A DNA stretch of 64,000 bases. Source: Flavobacteriaceae bacterium. Its GTDB lineage: Bacteria; Bacteroidota; Bacteroidia; Flavobacteriales; Flavobacteriaceae. This document shows, one piece after another, positions 43,603 through 51,589 of this stretch. The first letter of the stretch is position 1. Each line of letters opens with the position of its first letter. The translations under genes were made by a program, and so were the position numbers. The stretch is from positions 1 through 64,000 of the forward strand of contig JALSLK010000071.1 in assembly GCA_026988355.1 (NCBI GenBank), written 5' to 3'. Under the pieces are notes generated by a model. It saw only the letters and a program-made list of their open reading frames with translations, searched no databases and was not told where the DNA came from.

Positions 43603-46383
43603 TTATTTTAATTTCTTCTTCACTTCTATTTCGTGAAATGCTTCAATAATATCTAATTCTTTAATATCGTTATAATTTTTAATTTGCATTCCACATTCGT
43701 AACCTTTAGCTACTTCTTTTGCATCGTCTTTCTCTCTTCTTAATGAGGCTAATTCTCCTGTATATACAACAATATCTTCACGTATTAATCTAATTTTTGC
43801 TTTATTCGTTACTTTTCCTGTCAAGACCATACAACCTGCAATTGTTCCTACTTTAGAGATTTTATAGGTCATTCTAATTTCGGCTGTTCCTAAAATTTCT
43901 TCTACAATATCTGGAGACAACATACCTTCCATTGCATCTTTTACTTCATCTATTACTTTATAGATTATAGAATACGATCGTATATCTATTTCTTGTTCTT
44001 GTGCTAATGCTGATGCTTTTCCTTGTGGTCTTACATTAAATCCTATAATAATTGCATCGGAAGCCGAAGCTAATAACACATCGGATTCTGTAATTGCTCC
44101 AACTCCTTTGTGAATAATTTTAACTTGAATTTCTTCGGTAGATAGTTTTTGTAAGGAATCTGTTAATGCTTCTACTGATCCATCCACATCTCCTTTAAGG
44201 ATAATATTAAGTTCTTTAAATCCTCCTAGTGCTATTCTTCGCCCTATCTCATCTAATGTGATATGTTTCTGTGTTCTAACACTTTGTTCTCTTTGTAATT
44301 GATCTCTTTTATTTGCGATATTTTTTGCTTCTCGTTCATCTTCAAATACATTAAATTTATCTCCTGCTTGTGGTGCTCCATCCAATCCTAAAATTGAAAC
44401 TGGTGTTGATGGTCCTGCTAATTTTATAGTTTTCCCTCTTTCGTCATGCATTGCTTTTACTTTTCCACTATATCTTCCTGCTAATAGATAATCTCCTACT
44501 TTTAGTGTTCCTGCTTGTACTAAAACGGTAGTTACATATCCTTTTCCTTTATCTAACTGTGCTTCTACAACGGTACCTACTGCATTTTTATCTGGATTTG
44601 CTTTTAAATCTAGCATCTCTGTTTCTAATAAAATCTTTTCTAATAATTCACCTACTCCTGTACCTAGTTTTGCTGAAATATCGTGCGATTGTACACTTCC
44701 TCCCCAATCTTCTACCAATAAGTTCATTTGAGAAAGTTCTTCTTTTACTTTATCTGGATTTGCTCCTGGTTTATCTATTTTATTAATTGCAAATACAATT
44801 GGTACTCCTGCTGCTTGTGCATGACTAATTGCTTCTTTGGTTTGTGGCATTATGGCATCGTCTGCGGCTATTACAATTACTACGACATCTGTTATTTGTG
44901 CTCCACGTGCTCGCATTGCTGTAAATGCTTCGTGACCTGGTGTATCTAAAAATGTTATTTTATTTCCATCTTGTAATTCTACCGAATATGCGCCAATATG
45001 TTGTGTAATTCCTCCTGATTCTCCTGCTATTACATTCTCTTTTCGTATATAATCTAGTAAAGATGTTTTTCCATGATCTACGTGTCCCATTACGGTAACT
45101 ATAGGTGCTCTAGATTTTAAATCTTCTTCTTTATCTACTACTTCTTCTATTGCTTCTTCTACTTCTGCACTAACGAACTCTACATTATAATCAAATTCTG
45201 AAGCTACTATGGTAAGTGTTTCCGCATCTAATCGTTGGTTCATTGTTACCATCATCCCTAATGACATACATGCGGAGATAATTTGCGTTACTGAAACATC
45301 CATCATGGTTGCAATTTCGTTTACGGTAACGAATTCGGTTACTTTTAGAACTTTACTTTCTGATGCTTGTTTTTCTAAATCTTTTTCTGTTTGTTGGCGA
45401 TGTAAATCTCTTTTATCTCTACGATATTTTGCTCCTTTTCCTTTTTTTCCTTTTCCTTGTAGACGCTCTAATGTTTCTCTTACTTGATTTTTAACTTCTT
45501 CTTCGGTTGGCTCTACTTTTACGACTGGTTTACGTCCTCCTCCTTTTTTAAATCTTGATCTATTATTTCCAAATTTACTAAACGGTGTTCCTTCTTTTTT
45601 GTGGATTCGTTTTCGTTTTGGTCTTGCTCCTGATTTATCATTTGTTCTACTACTATTATCGCTCGTTTTCTTTTTTGGTTTGTTAAACTGCGACAAATCG
45701 ATCTTTTTTCCGACCGTTTTAAAACCTTTTAATTTTTGATATTGTGTGGTTATTTTTTCTGGCTCTGTAATTTTATTTTCAGATTTCTCTTCTTTTTTTA
45801 CCTCTTTTACTGGTTTTATTGTTTCTTTTACTTCTTTTTTAGCTTCCGTTTTTACTTCTTCTTTTGGTTTTACTACTTGTTTTTTGTCGATATCTACTTT
45901 TCCTACTTGTTTTATTCCTGAAAGTTTTTGAGGTTGCGCTTTTATTGTTTCAATTTTTTTCTCGACTACTTCTTTTTGTTTCTCTACAACAATCTTTGGT
46001 TTTGGTTCTTCTTTGACTTTTGGTTTTGGAGATAGGTCTATTGATCCTACTTGTTTTAATCCTGCAACTTTTTCAGATTCCGTTTTAAAAAGCGCTTTCT
46101 TTTTTACTTCTTCTGCTTGCCTTTTAAGTTCTTGCTCTTTTTCTAGTGCTTCTCGAATTGCCTCTTTCTCTTTTCTTTTTTCCTCTCCAATTTCTCTAGA
46201 ATTTACTTTTCTAGATTTATCAGATTGAAATTCTTCTGCAAGAGTTTCGTATATATCTATTGATATTTTTGTTGTAGGTCTTGCTTCGATACTTATATCT
46301 TTAGTTGCAAGAAATTCAACTGCTCTATCTAATGAGATATTGAATTCGCGTAAAACTTTATTTAGCCTTTGTTGCTTAGCCAT
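43603..46383 (-). CDS. infB: Translation initiation factor IF-2
   Basis: IF-2 is the GTPase that places fMet-tRNA on the 30S subunit. The 926-residue protein has an IF2_N domain (residues 3-52), a Lys/Glu-rich linker to about 345, a second IF2_N-like domain (about 347-398) and the G domain with G1 at 433-440 (GHVDHGKT), DTPGHEAF and NKID, followed by the beta-barrel and C-terminal tRNA-binding domains. The linker holds three copies of a GxKxVGxxDL-type motif (about 108-117, 156-165 and 220-230). It is last in the rimP-nusA-infB operon. Confidence 0.98.
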   Translation of the reverse strand: MAKQQRLNKVLREFNISLDRAVEFLATKDISIEARPTTKISIDIYETLAEEFQSDKSRKVNSREIGEEKRKEKEAIREALEKEQELKRQAEEVKKKALFKTESEKVAGLKQVGSIDLSPKPKVKEEPKPKIVVEKQKEVVEKKIETIKAQPQKLSGIKQVGKVDIDKKQVVKPKEEVKTEAKKEVKETIKPVKEVKKEEKSENKITEPEKITTQYQKLKGFKTVGKKIDLSQFNKPKKKTSDNSSRTNDKSGARPKRKRIHKKEGTPFSKFGNNRSRFKKGGGRKPVVKVEPTEEEVKNQVRETLERLQGKGKKGKGAKYRRDKRDLHRQQTEKDLEKQASESKVLKVTEFVTVNEIATMMDVSVTQIISACMSLGMMVTMNQRLDAETLTIVASEFDYNVEFVSAEVEEAIEEVVDKEEDLKSRAPIVTVMGHVDHGKTSLLDYIRKENVIAGESGGITQHIGAYSVELQDGNKITFLDTPGHEAFTAMRARGAQITDVVVIVIAADDAIMPQTKEAISHAQAAGVPIVFAINKIDKPGANPDKVKEELSQMNLLVEDWGGSVQSHDISAKLGTGVGELLEKILLETEMLDLKANPDKNAVGTVVEAQLDKGKGYVTTVLVQAGTLKVGDYLLAGRYSGKVKAMHDERGKTIKLAGPSTPVSILGLDGAPQAGDKFNVFEDEREAKNIANKRDQLQREQSVRTQKHITLDEIGRRIALGGFKELNIILKGDVDGSVEALTDSLQKLSTEEIQVKIIHKGVGAITESDVLLASASDAIIIGFNVRPQGKASALAQEQEIDIRSYSIIYKVIDEVKDAMEGMLSPDIVEEILGTAEIRMTYKISKVGTIAGCMVLTGKVTNKAKIRLIREDIVVYTGELASLRREKDDAKEVAKGYECGMQIKNYNDIKELDIIEAFHEIEVKKKLK

Positions 46384-46507
46384 ATACTTATTTATTTATT
46401 CTTTTATTCTGTGTTTGATGATTATCATATAATCTTACAAATCTCCAATATTTGGTTATCTCTAAAAATACCATTTTTTTTTAGATTTTAATCTCTAAAA
46501 ATTCAAA

Positions 46508-47755
46508 TTAATTTTCAAATTCTTCTTTTAATATACGTTGTAACTCTACAATCGTTTCTTCTTCTAAATCGGTACGTTTCACTAAAAAGGCTACATCTTG
46601 TTCTAACACACTTTTTGCGGTATCAAATCCTGCTCCTTTTAATTCTGAAATTACCCATTCTTCTATTTCGTCTGAGAATTCTGTTAATTCTACATCTTCA
46701 TCGTCCATTCCTTCTCTTTGTACATCTAACTCGTATCCTGTTAGCATACTTGCCAATCGTATATTTACTCCTCCTCGTCCTATTGCTTTGGATACTTCTT
46801 CTGGTTTTAAGAACACATCTGCTCTTGGTTTTTTTCCTTCTTCTGGTTCTTTAAACTCTACTGTGATTACTTTTGCTGGGCTCAATGCTCTTGACACAAA
46901 TAATTTTTCATTTTTTGTATAATTAATCACATCTATATTTTCATTTCCTAGTTCTCTTACGATTCCGTGTATTCGAGATCCTTTCATTCCGACACATGCT
47001 CCAACTGGATCTATTCTATCGTCGTACGAATCTACTGCAATTTTTGCTTTTTCTCCAGGGATTCTCGCTACTCTTTCTATGGTTATTAATCCATCGAATA
47101 CTTCTGGTATTTCTTGTTCAAATAATTTTGTTAAAAACTCTGGTGATGTTCTAGACAATATTATTGCTGGTTTATTACCTCTTAATTCTACTAATTTAAT
47201 AATTCCTTTTACATTATCTCCTTTTCTAAAATAGTCGGAACGTATTTGCTCACTCTTTGGCAATACTAATTCGTTTCCTTCATCGTCTAATAATATTACT
47301 GCATTATGGCGTACATGATGTACTTCTGCGGTATATAATTCTCCTTCTAATTCTTTAAATTGTTTAAATATATTTGTGTTGTCGTGTTCGTGAATTTTTG
47401 AAATTAAGTTTTGACGTAGTGCTAATATTGCTCGTCTTCCTAAATCTACTAATTTTACTTCTTCTGACAAATCTTCTCCTACTTCAAAATCTGGCTCTAT
47501 TTTTTGTGCATCATTTAACGATACTTCTGCATTTGAATCTTCTACTTCTCCATTTTCTACTACAATTCTGTTTCTCCAAATTTCTAAATCTCCTTTATCT
47601 GGATTAATTATTATATCAAAGTTCCCGTCTGAACCATATTTTCTTTTTAATGCTGCCCTAAATACTTCTTCTAAGATAGACATTAATGTTGCTCTATCTA
47701 TTCTTTTATCATCTTTAAATTCCGAAAATGAATCAATTAATGCTATATTTTCCAT
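46508..47755 (-). CDS. nusA: Transcription termination/antitermination protein NusA
   Basis: NusA binds RNA polymerase and promotes pausing and hairpin termination. The 415-residue product has the N-terminal polymerase-binding domain, an S1 domain (about 135-200), and two KH domains with VGMKGSRIHGIVREL and GRGGVNIRLASMLTG. It ends near the KH region and lacks the E. coli C-terminal acidic repeats. It lies between rimP and infB. Confidence 0.97.
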   Translation of the reverse strand: MENIALIDSFSEFKDDKRIDRATLMSILEEVFRAALKRKYGSDGNFDIIINPDKGDLEIWRNRIVVENGEVEDSNAEVSLNDAQKIEPDFEVGEDLSEEVKLVDLGRRAILALRQNLISKIHEHDNTNIFKQFKELEGELYTAEVHHVRHNAVILLDDEGNELVLPKSEQIRSDYFRKGDNVKGIIKLVELRGNKPAIILSRTSPEFLTKLFEQEIPEVFDGLITIERVARIPGEKAKIAVDSYDDRIDPVGACVGMKGSRIHGIVRELGNENIDVINYTKNEKLFVSRALSPAKVITVEFKEPEEGKKPRADVFLKPEEVSKAIGRGGVNIRLASMLTGYELDVQREGMDDEDVELTEFSDEIEEWVISELKGAGFDTAKSVLEQDVAFLVKRTDLEEETIVELQRILKEEFEN

Positions 47756-47834
47756 TTTACTTAATTTATTTTATTATTTGCTTTCATAATTAAATATTTA
47801 CTTGTGTTAGTTCTTAAACTTTTATGGATTCTTT

Positions 47835-48296
47835 TTAAAACACTATTTTTACTTTAGCTTCCTTTATTATGTCTAATGCTATGGTTTTATTTTTTTGGAC
47901 TGTTATTTTTCCTTTTCCTATTGGTTTTGGTTCTCTTGCTTTCCATTCTAAAAGGATACTTTGTTCTTTTATTGCTACCAATGTTCCTTCATAATTTTCT
48001 GTCTCCGTTTTTACTTTTAAAATTTTTCCAATATTTTTATTATATTGTCTACTATTCTTAAGTGGTGCTGTTATATCTGGAGAACTTACTTCTAAAGAAA
48101 AATCTTCTTCTTCTCTATCTAAATTGTGTTCTATATGTCTACTTATACGAATACATTCTTTTAAATTAACTCCTTCATCTCCATCAATTATAACATTTAT
48201 CTTGTTTTTTTCTGAAAATTTTATATCAATAAGAAAAATAGAATCGTTCTCTGATAATGCTTCGTCTAATAAATCTAATACTATTTGCTGTTCCAT
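47835..48296 (-). CDS. rimP: Ribosome maturation factor RimP
   Basis: RimP assists 30S subunit assembly. The 153-residue product has the N-terminal alpha/beta domain with INVIIDGDEGVNLKECIRISRHIE and the C-terminal SH3-like domain (SSPDITAPLKNSRQYNKNIGK). It is first in the rimP-nusA-infB operon. An intrinsic terminator lies between its promoter and its start. Confidence 0.93.
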   Translation of the reverse strand: MEQQIVLDLLDEALSENDSIFLIDIKFSEKNKINVIIDGDEGVNLKECIRISRHIEHNLDREEEDFSLEVSSPDITAPLKNSRQYNKNIGKILKVKTETENYEGTLVAIKEQSILLEWKAREPKPIGKGKITVQKNKTIALDIIKEAKVKIVF

Positions 48297-48302
48297 TTTG
48301 CT

Positions 48303-48330
48303 ATAAAAAAAGAGGACTTTGTGTCCTCTT
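48303..48330 (-). terminator. Intrinsic terminator in the rimP leader (attenuator)
   Basis: Read on the minus strand: AAGAGGAC, loop ACAAA, GTCCTCTT, then a run of T (48303-48310) and AUAG just before the rimP ATG at 48296. The only gene upstream (uspA) is divergent, so the hairpin must lie in the operon's own leader, between the promoter at 48359-48389 and rimP. Because the operon encodes NusA, which strengthens hairpin termination, autoregulation by attenuation is a natural inference. Confidence 0.75.
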
Positions 48331-48358
48331 CAATTTCTACTCGTCGCTATTTCTGGTG

Positions 48359-48389
48359 CAAATATATAAAAACCTTTGATATTAACAAA
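48359..48389 (-). promoter_or_regulatory. rimP-nusA-infB promoter
   Basis: On the minus strand TTTG (48386-48389), 19 bp, TATATTTG (48359-48366). This is a textbook Bacteroidetes promoter. The predicted start is near 48353, giving a 57-nt leader that contains the terminator hairpin. Confidence 0.75.
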
Positions 48390-48490
48390 TATCACGTCAA
48401 ATAATTATTTAATTTTTGTACCTTTACACTATCTTCAATGATGTAATTTTCATTGATTTTTAATGTTAAATAACTAAATAAACCAAAAAT

Positions 48491-49318
48491 ATGAAACGCA
48501 TATTAGTTCCTATTGATTTTTCTGAGCAAGCAAAATGTGCTGCAAAAGTTGCTGCAAATATTGCGAAGCAAACGGATGCTGAAATTTATTTATTGCACAT
48601 GTTAGAACTTCCTGAAGGTATTGTTGATGCTATGTCTGGTGGCGATAATAGTACTCCTGCCTCTTTACTTTTCATGAAAAAAGTGCACGAGCGTTTTGAC
48701 GAATTAAAAGCGCAAGATTTTTTTAATGGCATTCATGTAATTGAGTCTGTTCATTTTCATAAAACTTTTGATGGCGTTATTAATGAAAGTAAAAAACAAA
48801 ATATAGATTTAATCGTAATGGGGTCTAGTGGCGCTACTGGATTAAAAGAAATTTTAGTTGGTTCGAATACCGAAAAAGTAGTTAGACACTCCGAAGTACC
48901 TGTTTTAGTTGTTAAAACTGGAAGTGCCGATTTAACTATTAAAAATATGGTCTTTGCTTCTGATTTTGCAAATAACAGTAAACTTAAATTTCAGAACATT
49001 ATCGATTTTGCTTCTATTTTTAATGCTAAATTACATTTACTTTATGTAAATACTGCTAGTAACTTTAATAGCACTAAAAAAATAAGCAATACGATTAACA
49101 GTTTTGTTGCCGATTTTGATATTCCAGATTTTGAAACTTATATTTATAATGATATTTCTGTCGAAAAAGGAATTTTAAATTATGCCAACGATATTAATAC
49201 GGATTTAATTGCTGTAAACACACATGGAAGAAGTGGTTTGTCGCAATTATTCAAAGCGAGTATTAGCGAAGAATTGACCAACCATGCTTTAAAACCTGTC
49301 ATTACGTTTAAAATATAA
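48491..49318 (+). CDS. Universal stress protein, two tandem Usp domains
   Basis: The 275-residue product has two Usp domains. The first (1-145) ends with the ATP-binding GSSGATGLKEILVGSNTEKVVRHSEVPVLVV. The second (150-275) has NTHGRSGLSQLFKASISEELTNHALKPVITF, with a less complete motif. The first domain probably binds ATP. The role is general stress survival; there is no partner gene. Confidence 0.93.
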   Translation: MKRILVPIDFSEQAKCAAKVAANIAKQTDAEIYLLHMLELPEGIVDAMSGGDNSTPASLLFMKKVHERFDELKAQDFFNGIHVIESVHFHKTFDGVINESKKQNIDLIVMGSSGATGLKEILVGSNTEKVVRHSEVPVLVVKTGSADLTIKNMVFASDFANNSKLKFQNIIDFASIFNAKLHLLYVNTASNFNSTKKISNTINSFVADFDIPDFETYIYNDISVEKGILNYANDINTDLIAVNTHGRSGLSQLFKASISEELTNHALKPVITFKI

Positions 49319-49328
49319 TTTTTTGCTA

Positions 49329-49373
49329 ATACCAAGTTGACATCAAAATAAGCCAAAAAAATCAAATTGGTAT
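49329..49373. repeat. Dispersed inverted-repeat element, short copy D
   Basis: The 45-bp element has ends ATACCAAGTT and AAATTGGTAT, the same ends as copy B. Its middle (GACATCAAAATAAGCC) resembles the first part of copies C and E. It lies 11 bp after the uspA stop. Confidence 0.65.
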
Positions 49374-49387
49374 AAATTTCTAAAACT

Positions 49388-49421
49388 AAAAAAGGCTTTC
49401 GAATACTCGAAAGCCTTTTGA
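49388..49421 (+). terminator. Intrinsic terminator after uspA
   Basis: AAAAGGCTTTCGA and TCGAAAGCCTTTT form a 13-bp stem with a 4-nt loop, between repeats D and E. Confidence 0.8.
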
Positions 49422-49451
49422 TTTTGATTATACCAATTTTGTGTAATACTA

Positions 49452-49612
49452 ATACCAATTCAATTTTGAAATGCGCTAAATAGATTTAAAATATTTTTAT
49501 GTTTTACAATCTTGAAATTTCAAGCATAGCATAGCTATGGTTTAAATTTAAAGTGCAGTAAAACCGTGAAAAGATAAATAATTTATAGCGTATTTTGATG
49601 TTGAGTTGGTAT
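49452..49612. repeat. Dispersed inverted-repeat element, copy E
   Basis: The 161-bp element has ends ATACCAATTCAA and TTGAGTTGGTAT. The reverse complement of its right half shares about 72 nearly identical bases with copy C; its left end (CAATTTTGAAATGCGCTAAA) matches copy F. The centre has the palindromes CTTGAAATTTCAAG and CATAGC/GCTATG. A further partial start of the same end lies at 49429-49438. Confidence 0.8.
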
Positions 49613-49623
49613 AAGATACATTC

Positions 49624-49656
49624 AAAAAAAAACTGCCTTTACAAGACAGTCTTTTA
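49624..49656 (-). terminator. Intrinsic terminator after the OmpH gene
   Basis: On the minus strand: ACTGTCTTG, TAAAGGCAGT, then a run of T. The stem has one mismatch. It closes the envelope operon. Confidence 0.7.
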
Positions 49657-49675
49657 TCTATTTTTAATACGTTTA

Positions 49676-50176
49676 TTATAATCCTAATTTTGCTTTTACT
49701 GCTGGCAACAAATCTTCTCCTTCAAAAACAATAAGTCCTTTTCCTGGAGCTGAGTCCAATACATATTTTATTCCTTTTTCTTTTGCTACTGCTTTTATTG
49801 CATTTTGTGCTTTATCGATAATTGGTTTTAATAAATTGAATTCTTTTTTTTGTAATTCTTCTCTTGCTGAAGATAAGTACAATTGCAATTTTTGTTGAAT
49901 TTCTCCAACTTCTTGTTGACGTTTTTCGTTTTCTTCATTTGTTTTTGTTGCAGCTTCTGTTTGATACTTTTGCAATTTTGCTTGTAATGCACTTGCTTGT
50001 GCTTTATATTCGGTATCAAAACTTTGCCCTGTCTTTTTCAATTCTTCTCCCATCGCTTTAGTTTCTGGCATTGCCGCTACTAATTCTTCGCTATTAATAT
50101 GTGCAACTTGTGCTTGTGTTGTATATCCAACCGTTACTAATATTATCGCTACCAAAAATTTTTTAATGTTGTTCAT
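49676..50176 (-). CDS. OmpH/Skp-family periplasmic chaperone
   Basis: The 166-residue protein has a signal peptide ending near TTQAQVAH and the OmpH pattern: a short N-terminal strand (INSEELVAAMPETKAMGEEL), a long coiled coil (about 45-125) and the C-terminal core (IKAVAKEKGIKYVLDSAPGKGLIVFEGEDL). It holds unfolded outer-membrane proteins on their way to BamA, encoded upstream. It is the second of two OmpH genes in the operon and has the normal length. Confidence 0.93.
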   Translation of the reverse strand: MNNIKKFLVAIILVTVGYTTQAQVAHINSEELVAAMPETKAMGEELKKTGQSFDTEYKAQASALQAKLQKYQTEAATKTNEENEKRQQEVGEIQQKLQLYLSSAREELQKKEFNLLKPIIDKAQNAIKAVAKEKGIKYVLDSAPGKGLIVFEGEDLLPAVKAKLGL

Positions 50177-50206
50177 CTTTATTTATTTAATTAATTAATT
50201 ATTGTT

Positions 50207-51505
50207 TTATTCTTTTTTCTCTAATTTCTTTTTTCTTGCTTCTATTTCTGCCATCTTTTTTGCTCGTTTTTTCAATGCCAATTTATGCAACGAATCTCGT
50301 TTTGTCTTCTTTGCACTCCTTCTTTCATTAAGCACTCTCATTTTCTCTGCTCTTATTTCTTGCTTCGTTTTTACCTTCTCTTTTGGCATTTCTTCTTTTA
50401 CCTCTTTCTTTACTTCTGACAGTACTTCGTCTACTTTCTCTTTATTTTCTTGTTTTTTCTTCTCTACTTCTGGTATTTTTTCTTTTTCCTTTTCTTCTTC
50501 ATTTTCTTTAATAATAGTTGCTTTTTTATTCTTTTGTAATCTGGCTTCTCGCTGTTCTTTTAAAGCTTTTTTTCTTTGTTCTCGTTCTTTTTGTTTCGCT
50601 TTTTTTACCGCTTCTCTCTTCGCTATTTTTTCTTCTCTTGCTTTTTTCAACTCTTCTTGCTTGGCTTTTCTTGCTTTTGTTCTTTCTGCCTTTGCATCAA
50701 TTATTTCTTTTCCGTTTTCTTTATTTTTTACCGCTATTTTTCCTTTATTTTTTTTCGCTTCTCTTTGCGCTTTTAATGCTGCTTTTCTTTTTTCACGTGC
50801 TTCTTGTTTTGCTTTTTTTAATGCTTCTCGTTTCGCTTTTTTTGCTTCATTTTGAACACGTACTCTTTCTCTTAATTGTTCTTGTTTTGTTAGACGTGTT
50901 TTGGCTTTCTCCTTTATTGCTTCCTTCTTCTTTGCTCTCGCCTCTTCTTTATCACTTTTCTTTACTGCGTTTTCCTTCTTTTTTCTTCCTTTTACAATTT
51001 TTTGTAATACCAACTCACTAATATCGTATTTTGGATTATTATATAACATTACCATATCTTCACTAGACTTATCGAATATGATATCGTATTTTTTCTTTAC
51101 TGATATTTCTTGTATTGCATTAAATATTTGATCTTGTATTGGTTTTACCAATTGTTTTCTCAACATAAATAAATCTCCCGAAGTTCCATAATATGCTTCT
51201 TGTAATCTTTTTAATTCGGTTTGTTTTATATGAATATCTTCTTCTCGTTCTGCAATTAAATCGGCTGTTAGCAATGCTTTTTCGTTACTCAATGTTAATT
51301 TTAATGCATTTATTTCATTTTTTAGTTTATCTAATCTTGCGTTCCAGTTTTTAATTCTCCCATCTAATTTAGATTGTGCCGTCGTATACTCTGGTACATT
51401 TTCTAATATGTAATCTCTATCAATATATCCTACTTTCTGTGCTTTTTGTGCATTAGTAACTTGCGTTAACAAAATAAATATTATTATTGAAATTTTCTTT
51501 ATCAT
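50207..51505 (-). CDS. OmpH-like protein with a very long charged extension
   Basis: Residues 1-20 are a signal peptide (ends TQVTNAQK) and about 20-170 are a normal OmpH/Skp domain (YIDRDYILENVPEYTTAQ ... KKYDIIFDKSSEDMVMLYNNPKYDISELVLQKI). The remaining 260 residues are almost only Lys, Arg, Glu, Ala and Gln, with repeated units of the type KREAxKKAKQxxREKRKxALKxQREAxxxK in at least two long copies. This must be a long single helix or coiled coil that could span the periplasm. The usual second OmpH of Flavobacteria is much shorter, as I recall. It is co-transcribed with bamA. Confidence 0.85.
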   Translation of the reverse strand: MIKKISIIIFILLTQVTNAQKAQKVGYIDRDYILENVPEYTTAQSKLDGRIKNWNARLDKLKNEINALKLTLSNEKALLTADLIAEREEDIHIKQTELKRLQEAYYGTSGDLFMLRKQLVKPIQDQIFNAIQEISVKKKYDIIFDKSSEDMVMLYNNPKYDISELVLQKIVKGRKKKENAVKKSDKEEARAKKKEAIKEKAKTRLTKQEQLRERVRVQNEAKKAKREALKKAKQEAREKRKAALKAQREAKKNKGKIAVKNKENGKEIIDAKAERTKARKAKQEELKKAREEKIAKREAVKKAKQKEREQRKKALKEQREARLQKNKKATIIKENEEEKEKEKIPEVEKKKQENKEKVDEVLSEVKKEVKEEMPKEKVKTKQEIRAEKMRVLNERRSAKKTKRDSLHKLALKKRAKKMAEIEARKKKLEKKE

Positions 51506-51589
51506 ATCTTCATTAGGTTAGTTAGAAATAATCGTGCCAAACTTTTATACTTAACTACAAATATACATAATATATTGTGTATATGCCAA

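Noticed and set aside
49423-49450. Separate repeat copy starting ATACCAATTTTG
   Set aside because: Only one end is recognisable; treated as a fragment beside copy E.
50202-50855. 217-codon frame on the plus strand
   Set aside because: Antisense shadow of the charged OmpH-like repeat region; Ser/Phe-rich translation is only the complement of Lys/Glu/Ala codons.
50207-50950. Direct DNA repeats that might be a CRISPR array
   Set aside because: Irregular length and spacing, in frame with a protein-coding repeat; no spacers.
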